A stretch of 14,324 nucleotides of DNA. Origin: Clostridium sp. UBA1056. Its GTDB lineage: Bacteria > Bacillota > Clostridia > Clostridiales > Clostridiaceae. Below the pieces are notes generated by a model. It made no database searches. It was given only the letters and a program-made list of their open reading frames with translations, and was not told the origin of the DNA. Every line of letters begins with the position of its first letter. Position 1 is the first letter of the stretch. The stretch lies in the NCBI GenBank assembly GCA_002316385.1, contig DCDL01000001.1, forward strand, positions 1-14,324. The letters run 5' to 3'. Positions 1 to 7,137 of this stretch are shown one piece after another. A program made the translations under genes and the position numbers.

Positions 1-43
1 TTTGAAAAAGATGGGAGTATTAGAGCGGGTAGTCATCACATAA
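1..43 (+). CDS. 3' end of an unidentified gene (partial)
   Basis: Reading from base 2, the codons give LKKMGVLERVVIT followed by TAA at 41-43. Three bases later a hairpin terminator begins, which is where a gene end would be expected. The gene runs off the left edge, so only 13 residues are visible and the family cannot be named. Another frame stays open to base 114, but it would run through the terminator hairpin, so I prefer the short frame. Confidence 0.5.
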   Translation, partial: LKKMGVLERVVIT

Positions 44-46
44 CAC

Positions 47-80
47 AAAATAGACGAGCATTCTGGCTTATCTATTTTTT
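47..80 (+). terminator. intrinsic terminator of the left-edge gene
   Basis: AAAATAGA (47-54) pairs with TCTATTTT (71-78). After one mismatch and one G-T pair the stem continues with AGC (57-59) and GCT (66-68), closing a 6-base loop. A run of six T ends the hairpin at 80. The A-run on the left arm means it could also stop leftward transcription, though its leftward tail is shorter. Confidence 0.7.
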
Positions 81-171
81 GAAGATGCCTTATATATTAA
101 CTTCCTTAAAGTAAGTTTTAAATCCTTAGATTACAACTTATAATATTGTTTACTAAAAATAATATTATATT

Positions 172-188
172 AGTACGACATCCGTACT
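172..188. promoter_or_regulatory. operator-like dyad 1
   Basis: AGTACG, a 5-base spacer and CGTACT form an exact inverted repeat. It shares the half-site AGTAC/GTACT with the dyad at 201-225. The two centres are 33 bp apart, about three helical turns, so both would face the same side of the helix. It would lie just downstream of the start of a leftward transcript. The pattern fits a dimeric repressor, but no regulator gene is in the window. Confidence 0.45.
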
Positions 189-200
189 TTATCTTTAAGT

Positions 201-231
201 AAATAGTACTACCGTCGTACTATTTTGTCAA
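201..231 (-). promoter_or_regulatory. leftward sigmaA-type promoter overlapped by operator-like dyad 2
   Basis: On the minus strand TTGACA (226-231) is followed, after exactly 17 bases, by TACTAT (203-208), close to the vegetative consensus. The spacer and -10 box are covered by a 25-bp dyad with perfect 9-base arms, AAATAGTAC and GTACTATTT (201-225). Transcription would start near 197 and run left, yet no ORF with a ribosome binding site is seen between there and base 1. It could drive a small or antisense RNA, a gene beyond the edge, or be left over from a lost gene. Confidence 0.5.
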
Positions 232-260
232 CTATTTTAATTAACATATCTATCTTGATT

Positions 261-381
261 AAAAAGCCTATCTCAAAATAATTTTAAAAATTAATGTTTC
301 AGACTAGCTACAATTAATATTGCGCTAAAGGTATTAGTAAAACATTAATTTAAAATTTAATTAATATGAGGTAGGCTTTTT
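261..381. repeat. ~120-bp inverted-repeat element, copy 1 (MITE-like or structured 3' element)
   Basis: The ends are a 15-bp inverted repeat (261-275 with 367-381) with one G-T pair, starting AAAAAGCCTA. Partial complementarity continues inward through an AATTTTAAA-rich stretch to AATGTTT (294-300) and AAACATT (339-345). The centre holds AGCTACAATTAATATT. Copy 2 at 5073-5190 shares the end motif CTCAAAATAATT and the centre in the same orientation. The right edge lies 10 bases after the stop codon of the nitroreductase, and the far arm gives a T-run on the minus strand, so it probably acts as that gene's terminator. The ends recall IS1182-type termini from memory only. No convincing target duplication is seen beyond a possible ATT. 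Confidence 0.6.
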
Positions 382-391
382 ATTTCATATC

Positions 392-1174
392 TTATTTTTC
401 AGTTTTCAAAAACCACTTTTCTATGGCTATTCTTAAGCTTCTATCCATTTCATTCGCAAAATCACAACCAAATTTTCTACCATAGAGATATTGTCCAAAG
501 TTTTCAGCATTATAAATATTAGTTTTTGGTGTATTGCCCTCTAATTCCTTATACATGTCTTCATAGTCTTCTTTTGACAGTTCTTTATATTCTTCATCAA
601 AAACTATATATTTTTTATCAAATCTTGATTTTGCGCTGCTATGATAATCCTCTGGATAGTATCCTAAACAAAGCATTGCTACTGGCATTGCCCAATTAGG
701 TAAATTAAACATCTCTCTATGAGTTTCGTAATTTTCTACTATATCTCCAATATAACAAGTACCAAGTCCTAAAGATTCTGCTGCTACTACTGCATTTTGT
801 GCTGCTATGAAAGCATCTCCTGCTGCTAAGAAAAGCTGAGCTAAATCTGGAGTTTTAACTTCTTTATTTTTCTTTGCACAATACTCTTCAACCCCACTAA
901 CTTTAAAATATCTGTTAAGCCTATAAGTATCTGCTACAAATATAATTACCACTGGAGCATTTGCTATAAATGGTTGATTATCGCAGGTCTTAGCCAGTTT
1001 TTTCTTTTTCTCTTCATCTCTTACAACTATCATAGAATACATCATTACATTTCCTGCTGTAGGAGCTCTCATTGCACTGTTTAAAATTACATCTAAAATT
1101 TCATCACTTACCTCTTTACCTGCGTATTTTCTTAAAGATACCCTCTTATTAATTAAGTCTATAGTTTCGTTCAT
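392..1174 (-). CDS. nitroreductase family protein
   Basis: A 260-residue FMN-dependent NAD(P)H oxidoreductase of the nitroreductase fold. Proteins of this type reduce nitro compounds, quinones or flavins in the cytosol. The N-terminal FMN-phosphate motif RVSLRKY is at residues 11-17, the second flavin-contact region APTAGN near 38-43, and the glycine-rich GTCYIGDI at 138-145. The start at 1174 is chosen because an AGGGGAT ribosome binding site lies at the right distance and homology begins there. An upstream ATG at 1237 would add 21 residues unlike the family, with a site only 3 bases away. The C-terminal ~60 residues are acidic then basic and are not part of the core fold. It is transcribed alone, ending in the inverted-repeat element. 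The substrate cannot be told from sequence. Confidence 0.85.
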   Translation of the reverse strand: MNETIDLINKRVSLRKYAGKEVSDEILDVILNSAMRAPTAGNVMMYSMIVVRDEEKKKKLAKTCDNQPFIANAPVVIIFVADTYRLNRYFKVSGVEEYCAKKNKEVKTPDLAQLFLAAGDAFIAAQNAVVAAESLGLGTCYIGDIVENYETHREMFNLPNWAMPVAMLCLGYYPEDYHSSAKSRFDKKYIVFDEEYKELSKEDYEDMYKELEGNTPKTNIYNAENFGQYLYGRKFGCDFANEMDRSLRIAIEKWFLKTEK

Positions 1175-1279
1175 ATTCCCATCCCCTATCTTTATATCTT
1201 TTAATTTAATTATTACCACTATTTTATCACTAATCATTTTCCTTCTAAATATAAAGTTAGTGAATCTTATAGAATAACT

Positions 1280-1308
1280 ATATTATATATTTATTTTTAT
1301 AAATACAA
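1280..1308 (-). promoter_or_regulatory. possible promoter of the nitroreductase gene
   Basis: On the minus strand TTGTAT (1303-1308) lies 17 bases before TAATAT (1280-1285). The region is very AT-rich, so chance matches are likely. An overlapping TATAAT at 1282-1287 would have a 15-base spacer. Confidence 0.35.
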
Positions 1309-1364
1309 AGATAACTGGCATATATAGTTAAGAAAAACAAACACTTATATTAGTAATACATTAT

Positions 1365-1410
1365 AAAATAAAAGTAGTAATAATAATATTATCATTACTA
1401 CTTTTATTTT
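1365..1410 (-). terminator. terminator of the YgiQ-family gene
   Basis: A perfect 17-bp stem, 1365-1381 with 1394-1410, encloses a 12-base loop. It lies 56 bases after the leftward stop codon at 1467. The arms end in AAAATAAAA/TTTTATTTT, giving a U-rich tail in either direction. Confidence 0.75.
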
Positions 1411-1466
1411 GTACTTATTACAAAAATTAATATACTTATCTCTGGTTTTTACACATTTTCACAATA

Positions 1467-3575
1467 CTACTGGCGAGTTTTCTTCATAGATTTCCTCTTA
1501 CTTGAAGTTTTGCCCTTCTTGCTATCAAATTTGCTTCGAGCCTTATCATTTAGCTTACCTCTAGTATCAGAATTTTTGCTTCCATTACTACCTGCACCTT
1601 TAAAATTATCTTCCTTAGCTTCTATAGCTCTGCTCTTAGACGTATTTTTAACCTTTTTACTTTCTGAATAATCTCTTCCCTGATTTTTTATAGATGAAGA
1701 TACTTTAGCATTACTATGTTCTCTGTCTCCCTTATTACGTTTACTATAGTTCCCAGTATGGTTAAGATTTTTCCCATGTGTTTTAGGTCTTATTAGACAC
1801 TTTGGTCCATTTCCTATTAAATCTTCTCTTCCAGCTTCTACTAAAGCTTCATATACTATATCATATTTTTTAGGGTTTCTATACTGAAGTAAAGCTCTTT
1901 GCATAGCTTTTTCTCTTTTAGTCTTAGGCACATATACTTCTTCCATTGTTAAAGGATCTACTCCAGTATAAAACATAGCTGTAGATAAAGTTCCTGGCGT
2001 TGGGTAAAAGTCCTGAACCTGCTCTGGCTGATAATTAATATCTCTTAAGTATTCTGCCAGCTCTATAGCTGATGCTAATGTACTTCCTGGATGACTAGAC
2101 ATTAAGTAAGGTATAATATACTGTTTCTTGCCAACTCGTTCAGTAAGTTTATAGAATTTTTCTACAAACCTATCATATGTCTTTCCAGATGGTTTTCCCA
2201 TGTACTTTAATACTTCTCCAGATACATGTTCTGGAGCTACCTTTAATTGCCCACTTACATGGTGTTCTATTAACTCTTTAAAAAAGATATCCTTTTTATC
2301 TGCCATTATATAATCATAACGTAATCCTGAACGTACAAAGGCTTTTTTCACCTTAGGCACAGCCCTTATCTTCCTTAAAAGTTCCAAATACTCAGTATGA
2401 TCTGCATCTATATTTTTACATGGTTTTGGATATAAACATTGCTTATGTTTGCATGCTCCGTGCTTAAGTTGTGTTTTACATGCCGGTCGCCTAAAGTTTG
2501 CAGTAGGACCTCCTACATCGTGGATATACCCTTTGAAATCTGGTAAATTAGTTATCTCCACAGCTTCCTGTAAAATAGACTCTTCACTTCTACTCTGAAC
2601 TATTCTTCCTTGATGGAAAGTTATAGCACAGAAAGAACAGTTTCCAAAACAGCCTCTGGAACTTACTACACTAAATTTAACCTCCTCGATAGCTGCTATT
2701 CCTCCAGCCTCCTCATAACAAGGATGATAATTCTTTGTGTAAGGTAACCCATAAACATGGTCTAGCTCTTCTCTGGTAAGAGGCATCTCTGGTGTATTTT
2801 GTACCACATATCTATTATCATGCTTTTGTACTAATGTCTTTCCTCTCACTGGATCTTGTTCCTCATATTGAATTTTAAAGGCTTTAGCATATTCCATCTT
2901 ATCTGAAGACACAGCCTTGTAAGATGGTATCTCTATATAATCACTTACATAATCTAAATCATCTATCATATAGCATGTTCCAGGTACATGTCTTATATAT
3001 TGTACCTCTAATCCATCATTTAAACAGTTTGCTACCTCTACTATTTGCTTTTCACTCATTCCATAGATAAGTAAATCTGCACCACTATCTATTAACATAG
3101 ATTTCCTTACCTTATCATTCCAATAATCGTAGTGAGCAAATCTTCTAAGGCTAGCTTCAACTCCGCCAATTATAACTGGAATATCCTTATATGCTTCTCT
3201 AACCTTGTTACAATATACAATAGTAGCCCTATCAGGTCTTAACCCCATCTTTCCACCTGGAGAATAAAGGTCCTTTTCCCTAAGTCTTTTAGCTACAGTA
3301 TAATGATTTACCATAGAATCCATATTACCACCATTAACTAGAAATCCTAATCGTGGTCTTCCTAGCTTCATAAAATCCTCAGTACTATGCCAATCTGGTT
3401 GTGGAATTATTCCCACCCTATACCCAGCATCTTCAAGAACTCTAGAAATTATAGCTGTACCAAAACTATGGTGATCTATGTATGCATCTCCTGTTACTAT
3501 AATAAAATCTAATTGCTCCCATTGTCTCTCTATCATATCCTCTTTACAAATTGGTAAAAATCTATTTTCTGACAT
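1467..3575 (-). CDS. ygiQ: YgiQ family radical SAM protein
   Basis: A 702-residue member of the YgiQ (UPF0313) family, whose reaction is still unknown. The N-terminal ~300 residues are the family-specific domain. The radical SAM cluster motif CxxxCxxC is at C309, C313 and C316 and would bind the 4Fe-4S cluster that cleaves S-adenosylmethionine. A second cysteine group (C366, C375, C380, C386) matches the pattern I remember for the family. The conserved C-terminal part (DUF3362-like) ends near residue 597. After it comes a tail of about 105 residues very rich in Lys, Ser, Asn and Arg, probably disordered. The start has a TAGGTG ribosome binding site 5 bases upstream. It is flanked by terminators on both sides, so it is probably transcribed alone. 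Family assignment is firm; function is not known. Confidence 0.93.
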   Translation of the reverse strand: MSENRFLPICKEDMIERQWEQLDFIIVTGDAYIDHHSFGTAIISRVLEDAGYRVGIIPQPDWHSTEDFMKLGRPRLGFLVNGGNMDSMVNHYTVAKRLREKDLYSPGGKMGLRPDRATIVYCNKVREAYKDIPVIIGGVEASLRRFAHYDYWNDKVRKSMLIDSGADLLIYGMSEKQIVEVANCLNDGLEVQYIRHVPGTCYMIDDLDYVSDYIEIPSYKAVSSDKMEYAKAFKIQYEEQDPVRGKTLVQKHDNRYVVQNTPEMPLTREELDHVYGLPYTKNYHPCYEEAGGIAAIEEVKFSVVSSRGCFGNCSFCAITFHQGRIVQSRSEESILQEAVEITNLPDFKGYIHDVGGPTANFRRPACKTQLKHGACKHKQCLYPKPCKNIDADHTEYLELLRKIRAVPKVKKAFVRSGLRYDYIMADKKDIFFKELIEHHVSGQLKVAPEHVSGEVLKYMGKPSGKTYDRFVEKFYKLTERVGKKQYIIPYLMSSHPGSTLASAIELAEYLRDINYQPEQVQDFYPTPGTLSTAMFYTGVDPLTMEEVYVPKTKREKAMQRALLQYRNPKKYDIVYEALVEAGREDLIGNGPKCLIRPKTHGKNLNHTGNYSKRNKGDREHSNAKVSSSIKNQGRDYSESKKVKNTSKSRAIEAKEDNFKGAGSNGSKNSDTRGKLNDKARSKFDSKKGKTSSKRKSMKKTRQ

Positions 3576-3636
3576 TTTATCACCTACTTAAATATAGTTT
3601 AAATTTATAATTCAACTCAAGGTTTAATTATACTAT

Positions 3637-3683
3637 AAAAAGAATCAAGAGACTATTTCTTTTACAAAATAATCTCCTGACTC
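3637..3683 (-). terminator. terminator of the GAPDH gene
   Basis: On the minus strand 3668-3683 pairs with 3642-3657 over 16 bases without a mismatch if G-U pairs are allowed. It has a 10-base loop and is followed by five T. On the plus strand the G-U pairs become A-C mismatches, so it is a leftward terminator only. Confidence 0.8.
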
Positions 3684-3758
3684 CAAATTAAATATATTGG
3701 TATTTTATAATAGTTGGCTAAATTAATTTATAACGTTACTTAAAACTCTCAAAATATA

Positions 3759-4790
3759 TTAAGCTATTTTAGTAACTTCTTCTTCCAATAACATCTGTGC
3801 AACGTAGTTAGCTAAGTCAACAACTCTTGCTGAATATCCCCACTCGTTATCATACCAAGATGCTACCTTAATCATGTTTCCATTCACCATAGTTGATAAT
3901 CCATCTACTATAGAAGATCTGCTATCTCCTTTAAAGTCTACAGATACTAATGGTAATTCACATAATCCTAATATTCCTTTAAGCTCATTTTCAGAAGCCT
4001 CTTTAATTACTCTATTTATTTCTTCTACAGTTGTTTCTCTTTCAACTTCACATACTAAATCTGTGATAGATACAGCAGCTGTTGGAACTCTTAATGCAAA
4101 TCCATCTAGTCTACCCTTTAATTGAGGTAATACCTTTGCAACAGCTTTAGCAGCTCCAGTTGTAGTTGGTACTATAGATTCCCCTGCTGCTCTTGCTCTT
4201 CTTAGATCCTTATGAGTCTTATCAAGGATTTGTTGGTCATTTGTATAAGAGTGAACTGTAGTTATAAATCCTTTTTTAATTCCAAATTTATCATCTATTA
4301 CTTTAGCTACAGGTGCTAGACAATTAGTAGTACATGATGCATTTGATATAATTGTGTGCTTTGATAAATCTAATTCAGAATCGTTTACACCCATTACTAC
4401 TGTAATATCTTCATCTTTGCCCGGTGCTGTTATTATAACTTTCTTAGCTCCTGCTTTTACATGGTCCATAAGCTCTTCTTTTGTCTTAAACTTTCCTGTA
4501 GACTCTATAACTAAATCAACTTCTAAATCCTTCCAAGGAATTTCTCTCGGAGAATTACATCTTGTTACTTTTATTTCTTTATTATTAATAATTATTGAAT
4601 CATCCGTTGTCTTAACTTCTCCTTTGAAGGTACCAAAGCATGAATCATAGACAAATAAATGTGCAAGTGTCTTTACATCAGCTCTAGCATTTATAGCTAC
4701 AATATTAAAATCCTTCTCTGGATTCTCACATGCTATCCTTAAAAAAGTTCTTCCGATTCTTCCGAATCCATTTATTCCAACGTTTATCAT
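3759..4790 (-). CDS. gap: glyceraldehyde-3-phosphate dehydrogenase, predicted NADP-preferring
   Basis: A full-length (343 aa) phosphorylating GAPDH, interconverting glyceraldehyde-3-phosphate and 1,3-bisphosphoglycerate in the cytosol. The nucleotide-binding GFGRIG motif is at residues 8-13. The catalytic cysteine is C153 in SNASCTTNC, and the active-site histidine is H180 in TVHSYTND. The start at 4790 has a GGGGG site 7 bases upstream. The ATG at 4844 lies above the predicted -10 box, so it cannot be used from that promoter. Two coenzyme positions differ from NAD-specific enzymes: the aspartate usual after AIN (D32 in the Bacillus numbering) is alanine (A35), and the LP pair at 187-188 is K191-T192. 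Both resemble GapB-type and chloroplast NADP enzymes. The gene stands alone, with no pgk or tpi beside it. Coenzyme choice is inferred. Confidence 0.95.
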   Translation of the reverse strand: MINVGINGFGRIGRTFLRIACENPEKDFNIVAINARADVKTLAHLFVYDSCFGTFKGEVKTTDDSIIINNKEIKVTRCNSPREIPWKDLEVDLVIESTGKFKTKEELMDHVKAGAKKVIITAPGKDEDITVVMGVNDSELDLSKHTIISNASCTTNCLAPVAKVIDDKFGIKKGFITTVHSYTNDQQILDKTHKDLRRARAAGESIVPTTTGAAKAVAKVLPQLKGRLDGFALRVPTAAVSITDLVCEVERETTVEEINRVIKEASENELKGILGLCELPLVSVDFKGDSRSSIVDGLSTMVNGNMIKVASWYDNEWGYSARVVDLANYVAQMLLEEEVTKIA

Positions 4791-4832
4791 AATTGAACCC
4801 CCGTCATTCATTGTTATACTCTTTATATCAAT

Positions 4833-4861
4833 ATAGTATATCACATTAAAATACGTGTCAA
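4833..4861 (-). promoter_or_regulatory. sigmaA promoter of the GAPDH gene
   Basis: TTGACA (4856-4861), exactly 17 bases, then TACTAT (4833-4838) on the minus strand. The predicted start near 4826 gives a leader of about 36 bases before the ATG at 4790. The spacer contains CACATTAAAATA (plus-strand 4842-4853), repeated exactly at 5061-5072, a possible regulator site. Confidence 0.75.
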
Positions 4862-5071
4862 ATATAATGCATCATATTTTTTCTTAATTTCCCATTAAAA
4901 TATATGTTTTCCTCCAGTTTTCTTTTATTTACTATCATTTTCATAATTATGTTATGTAAAAAATATTTAATTTACCAAGTTATCCAAGTTATCTATTAAA
5001 TCTCATTAAAATCTCTTTATTCAAGCTCAATATATGTGCTATACTTTTGACATTGTGATACACATTAAAAT
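4844..5071 (+). repeat. four copies of CATTAAAAT upstream of the GAPDH gene
   Basis: The 9-mer CATTAAAAT occurs at 4844, 4893, 5004 and 5063, all on the plus strand and all in gene-free DNA. The first and last extend to an identical 12-mer, CACATTAAAATA. The first lies inside the promoter spacer. AT-rich sequence makes such words common, so this is only a candidate set of binding sites. Confidence 0.3.
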
Positions 5072-5072
5072 A

Positions 5073-5190
5073 AAAAGAGGCCTCCTCAAAATAATTCACT
5101 AATCCTTATAAAATGTTGAGCTTACAATTTAATATTATTGCTAGTCAATACCACTTGTTTAAGGTTAGTTTGTTTTGTGAAGACCTTTTA
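5073..5190. repeat. ~120-bp inverted-repeat element, copy 2
   Basis: The left end (from AAAAAGAGGCCTCCTC) and the right end (to 5190) are imperfect inverted repeats. About 21 of 25 aligned bases match once two short gaps are allowed. The end motif CTCAAAATAATT and the centre AGCTTACAATTTAATATT match copy 1 at 261-381 in the same orientation and at nearly the same offset (47 versus 45 bases from the edge). The centre can form a small hairpin (CAAT with ATTG, closed by AGC with GCT) in both copies. The right edge is 10 bases after the thioredoxin stop codon. It may act as that gene's terminator, ending in a T-run at 5073-5077 on the minus strand. Confidence 0.6.
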
Positions 5191-5200
5191 CTTGTTATTT

Positions 5201-5509
5201 TTAAAGATGAGCTTTAAGTTTAGCTGTAATATCTTCTGAAGACATATAACCTACCATTCTATCTACAGGAGTTCCATCCTTTAGAACTACCATAGTAGGT
5301 ACACTCATAACAGAGAATTTTCTAGCAAGGGATCTACTTTTCTCAATATCTGATTTTAGAAATTTAACTTTACCACGAAAATCCCATTGAACATCTTCTA
5401 AAACTGGAGATAATCTTTGACATGGTCCACACCAAGTAGCAAAAAAGTCTACTAGCACTAACCCACTTCCAGCTTCGATTTCAAAATTATTTTCATCTAT
5501 AACTTTCAT
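5201..5509 (-). CDS. trxA: thioredoxin
   Basis: A 102-residue single-domain thioredoxin, a small cytosolic disulfide reductase normally recycled by thioredoxin reductase. The active site WCGPC places the redox cysteines at C27 and C30, after the usual VDFFAT strand with the buried aspartate D21. The cis-proline is P71 in SVPTMVV. Length is normal for the family. The ATG at 5509 is chosen because AGGAGG (5519-5524) lies 9 bases upstream. A GTG at 5530 would place that ribosome binding site inside the gene. No thioredoxin reductase gene is next to it. It is likely transcribed alone, with the inverted-repeat element just after its stop codon. Confidence 0.92.
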   Translation of the reverse strand: MKVIDENNFEIEAGSGLVLVDFFATWCGPCQRLSPVLEDVQWDFRGKVKFLKSDIEKSRSLARKFSVMSVPTMVVLKDGTPVDRMVGYMSSEDITAKLKAHL

Positions 5510-5650
5510 AATAATTATCCTCCTATTCACTAAATATTAATACCTTTATTTTACTATAAATCCATAAATTTTAAAAGCATTCTTTTATTTATCATCTAAC
5601 CTTATTTTATAACCTTTATACAATTCTTAAAAATACTTTATGAGTTATTA

Positions 5651-6477
5651 TTAATCTAAGGATTTCAAAGATTCTACCATATGAATATTTTTAAGTTTAT
5701 AGTACATTCCCATGTTAACTATTCCAGTAAATAAGGCAGCCCATAAATAACTAAAGTTAGTAGATTTTGTACCTTGACCACCTCTACGCTGTCTAAGCTG
5801 TATAAAGTCTCCAATGTTTTCTGGATTATTTGGCACAAATACCTTTGCTTCTTTTTCTATATTATCTTTAGAAGCTATCACATTAAAGTTTCTAACTGGC
5901 ATATATTCATTTATTCTATCATCCTTAGATAAGTTAATTAAAATATTTTTATATTCTTCTTCCTTTACGCTATTTTCTAAATCTAAGGTCATATCAAAAT
6001 TATAAATTTCTCCAAATTGTTTATCTACAGCACATACAACTTAGGATCTTTTGTATCATTAATCTTTTTCTCTACTTCTAACTGTAATTGTTGTTTTTCA
6101 ACTTCTGATATAATTTCATCTTTAAGTTTTTCTTGTAAAATCTCTAAATAATTTTGTGAAGCTTTAAGTCCATCTTCACCCTTTCTAATCTCTTCTTCCG
6201 CAGCTTTAAACTGAGTTTCTGCAGATTTTTTAGTATTTAGAAACTCATTATATTTTTATTATATTCATCTTCTCCTACTTGAATACTATTTTATCCAGCT
6301 TTTATTTTACTCTCTACATCTAATACAAAAGCATTAAAATCAGTTTCCTTCTATAGCTATTCTCTGCTGTTCCCCATCTGAAAGCTGTTCTGGAAAGTTA
6401 TTCCTTATATCCTTTGATCCTACAGCTTCTAAAGTCTTCTCAACATCTAGAGAGCCCTTACAAATTTGATTTAAGCT
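5651..6477 (-). pseudogene. decayed ABC transporter: ATPase fragment joined to FtsX/MacB-type permease fragment
   Basis: Reading leftward from 6477, one frame gives an ATPase piece with the ABC signature LSDGEQQR (normally LSGGEQQR), preceded by NNFPEQ and followed by IAIE. No Walker A or B is present. The text then passes, with a frameshift near 6350, into a charged coiled-coil stretch. It is broken by a TAA at 6291-6293, a frameshift near 6255 in an A-run, and a frameshift near 6040 just before VVCAVDKQFGE. The last part, open from 6040 to 5651, ends with a single membrane segment and KLKNIHMVESLKSLD, the typical C-terminus of clostridial FtsX-like permeases. The other membrane segments and the start of the ATPase are gone, so at least two internal deletions occurred. 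The 113 codons from 5992 form the longest open piece and could be mistaken for a gene, but I see no good ribosome binding site. Confidence 0.8.
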
Positions 6478-6601
6478 TTAATAAATATATACATAAATTT
6501 TTCTCTTTAAAGTTTAGTATCTTATTAAATTTATAATAACTCAACATTTTAACTATACTTTTACTAAACATTAAAACTCATTTAACACATATTTTAATCA
6601 T

Positions 6602-6665
6602 AAAAACAGGTTATATATAACTAATTAACCTAAAATTTTATAGGAATTAATTATAATATAACCTG
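6602..6665 (-). terminator. terminator of the DUF4870 gene
   Basis: CAGGTTATAT (6607-6616) pairs with ATATAACCTG (6656-6665). An inner stem forms from AATTAA/TTAATT and CCTA/TAGG. On the minus strand the outer stem is followed by TTTTT (6602-6606). It lies 19 bases after the stop codon at 6685. Confidence 0.7.
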
Positions 6666-6684
6666 CTCTTCATCTTTACATATT

Positions 6685-7137
6685 CTAATGATTTTTATTT
6701 ACTATTTTTCTAGTTAATGTTCCTATAAGCGGAATTTCATACTCTTTATATTGATAGCATTTTATCATTGCAATAATCTCAAATATAGTTATAACTATAG
6801 CAACTATAGCTGTTATAATTCCTGCTAATACTATAGTTCCTAGCGCTCCATAGTAAAAAGGTCTAAAAAATAACATTCCTATGCTCCCACCTATAATCAT
6901 TAATATAATAATGTTAAATGCAATTCCTATAACATTAATTAGAAAAGCCTGCATAGAATGAAATTTTACAAAGTGACTATCTTTTTCTAAAATATAGATA
7001 ACAATAGGTGCAAGCCATGATATAATTTTTATTCCTGGAATAAAGATTACAACTATAGCTGCTCCGTAAGCAATCAATGCCATAAGATTAGCATCTACAT
7101 TGCCTATAGAAGACTTATGTGGTTCATAAATATTCAT
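6685..7137 (-). CDS. DUF4870 domain-containing membrane protein
   Basis: A 150-residue integral membrane protein matching the DUF4870 (Tic20-like small membrane protein) pattern. It has an N-terminal NLMALIAYGA helix (about 17-34), a second hydrophobic stretch (38-50), the conserved loop EKDSHFVKFHSMQAF (51-65), then long hydrophobic segments at about 66-90 and 98-127, ending in a short polar tail. The start is supported by AAAGGAGG seven bases upstream. It has its own terminator. Function of the family is unknown. Its neighbour upstream on the same strand is gene-free DNA, so context says little. Confidence 0.8.
   Translation of the reverse strand: MNIYEPHKSSIGNVDANLMALIAYGAAIVVIFIPGIKIISWLAPIVIYILEKDSHFVKFHSMQAFLINVIGIAFNIIILMIIGGSIGMLFFRPFYYGALGTIVLAGIITAIVAIVITIFEIIAMIKCYQYKEYEIPLIGTLTRKIVNKNH

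Noticed and set aside
1..114. Open frame of 37 codons from base 1 on the plus strand
   Set aside because: It reads through a clear hairpin terminator (47-80). Another frame ends at 43, just before that terminator, and fits a gene end better.
261..381. Element copy 1 as a plain terminator only
   Set aside because: The ~40-base loop region, long arms and clear relation to a second copy make a simple terminator an incomplete explanation.
3591..3620. TTGAGT-18-TATATT promoter directly upstream of the YgiQ gene
   Set aside because: The transcript would begin inside the ribosome binding site at 3581-3586, so it is unlikely to be the working promoter.
3874..4650. Two plus-strand open frames opposite the GAPDH gene
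   Set aside because: They are antisense shadows of a strongly conserved gene and have no ribosome binding site or recognisable product.
5814..6005. Plus-strand open frame opposite the ABC transporter relic
   Set aside because: No ribosome binding site, and the minus strand reads as transporter sequence there.
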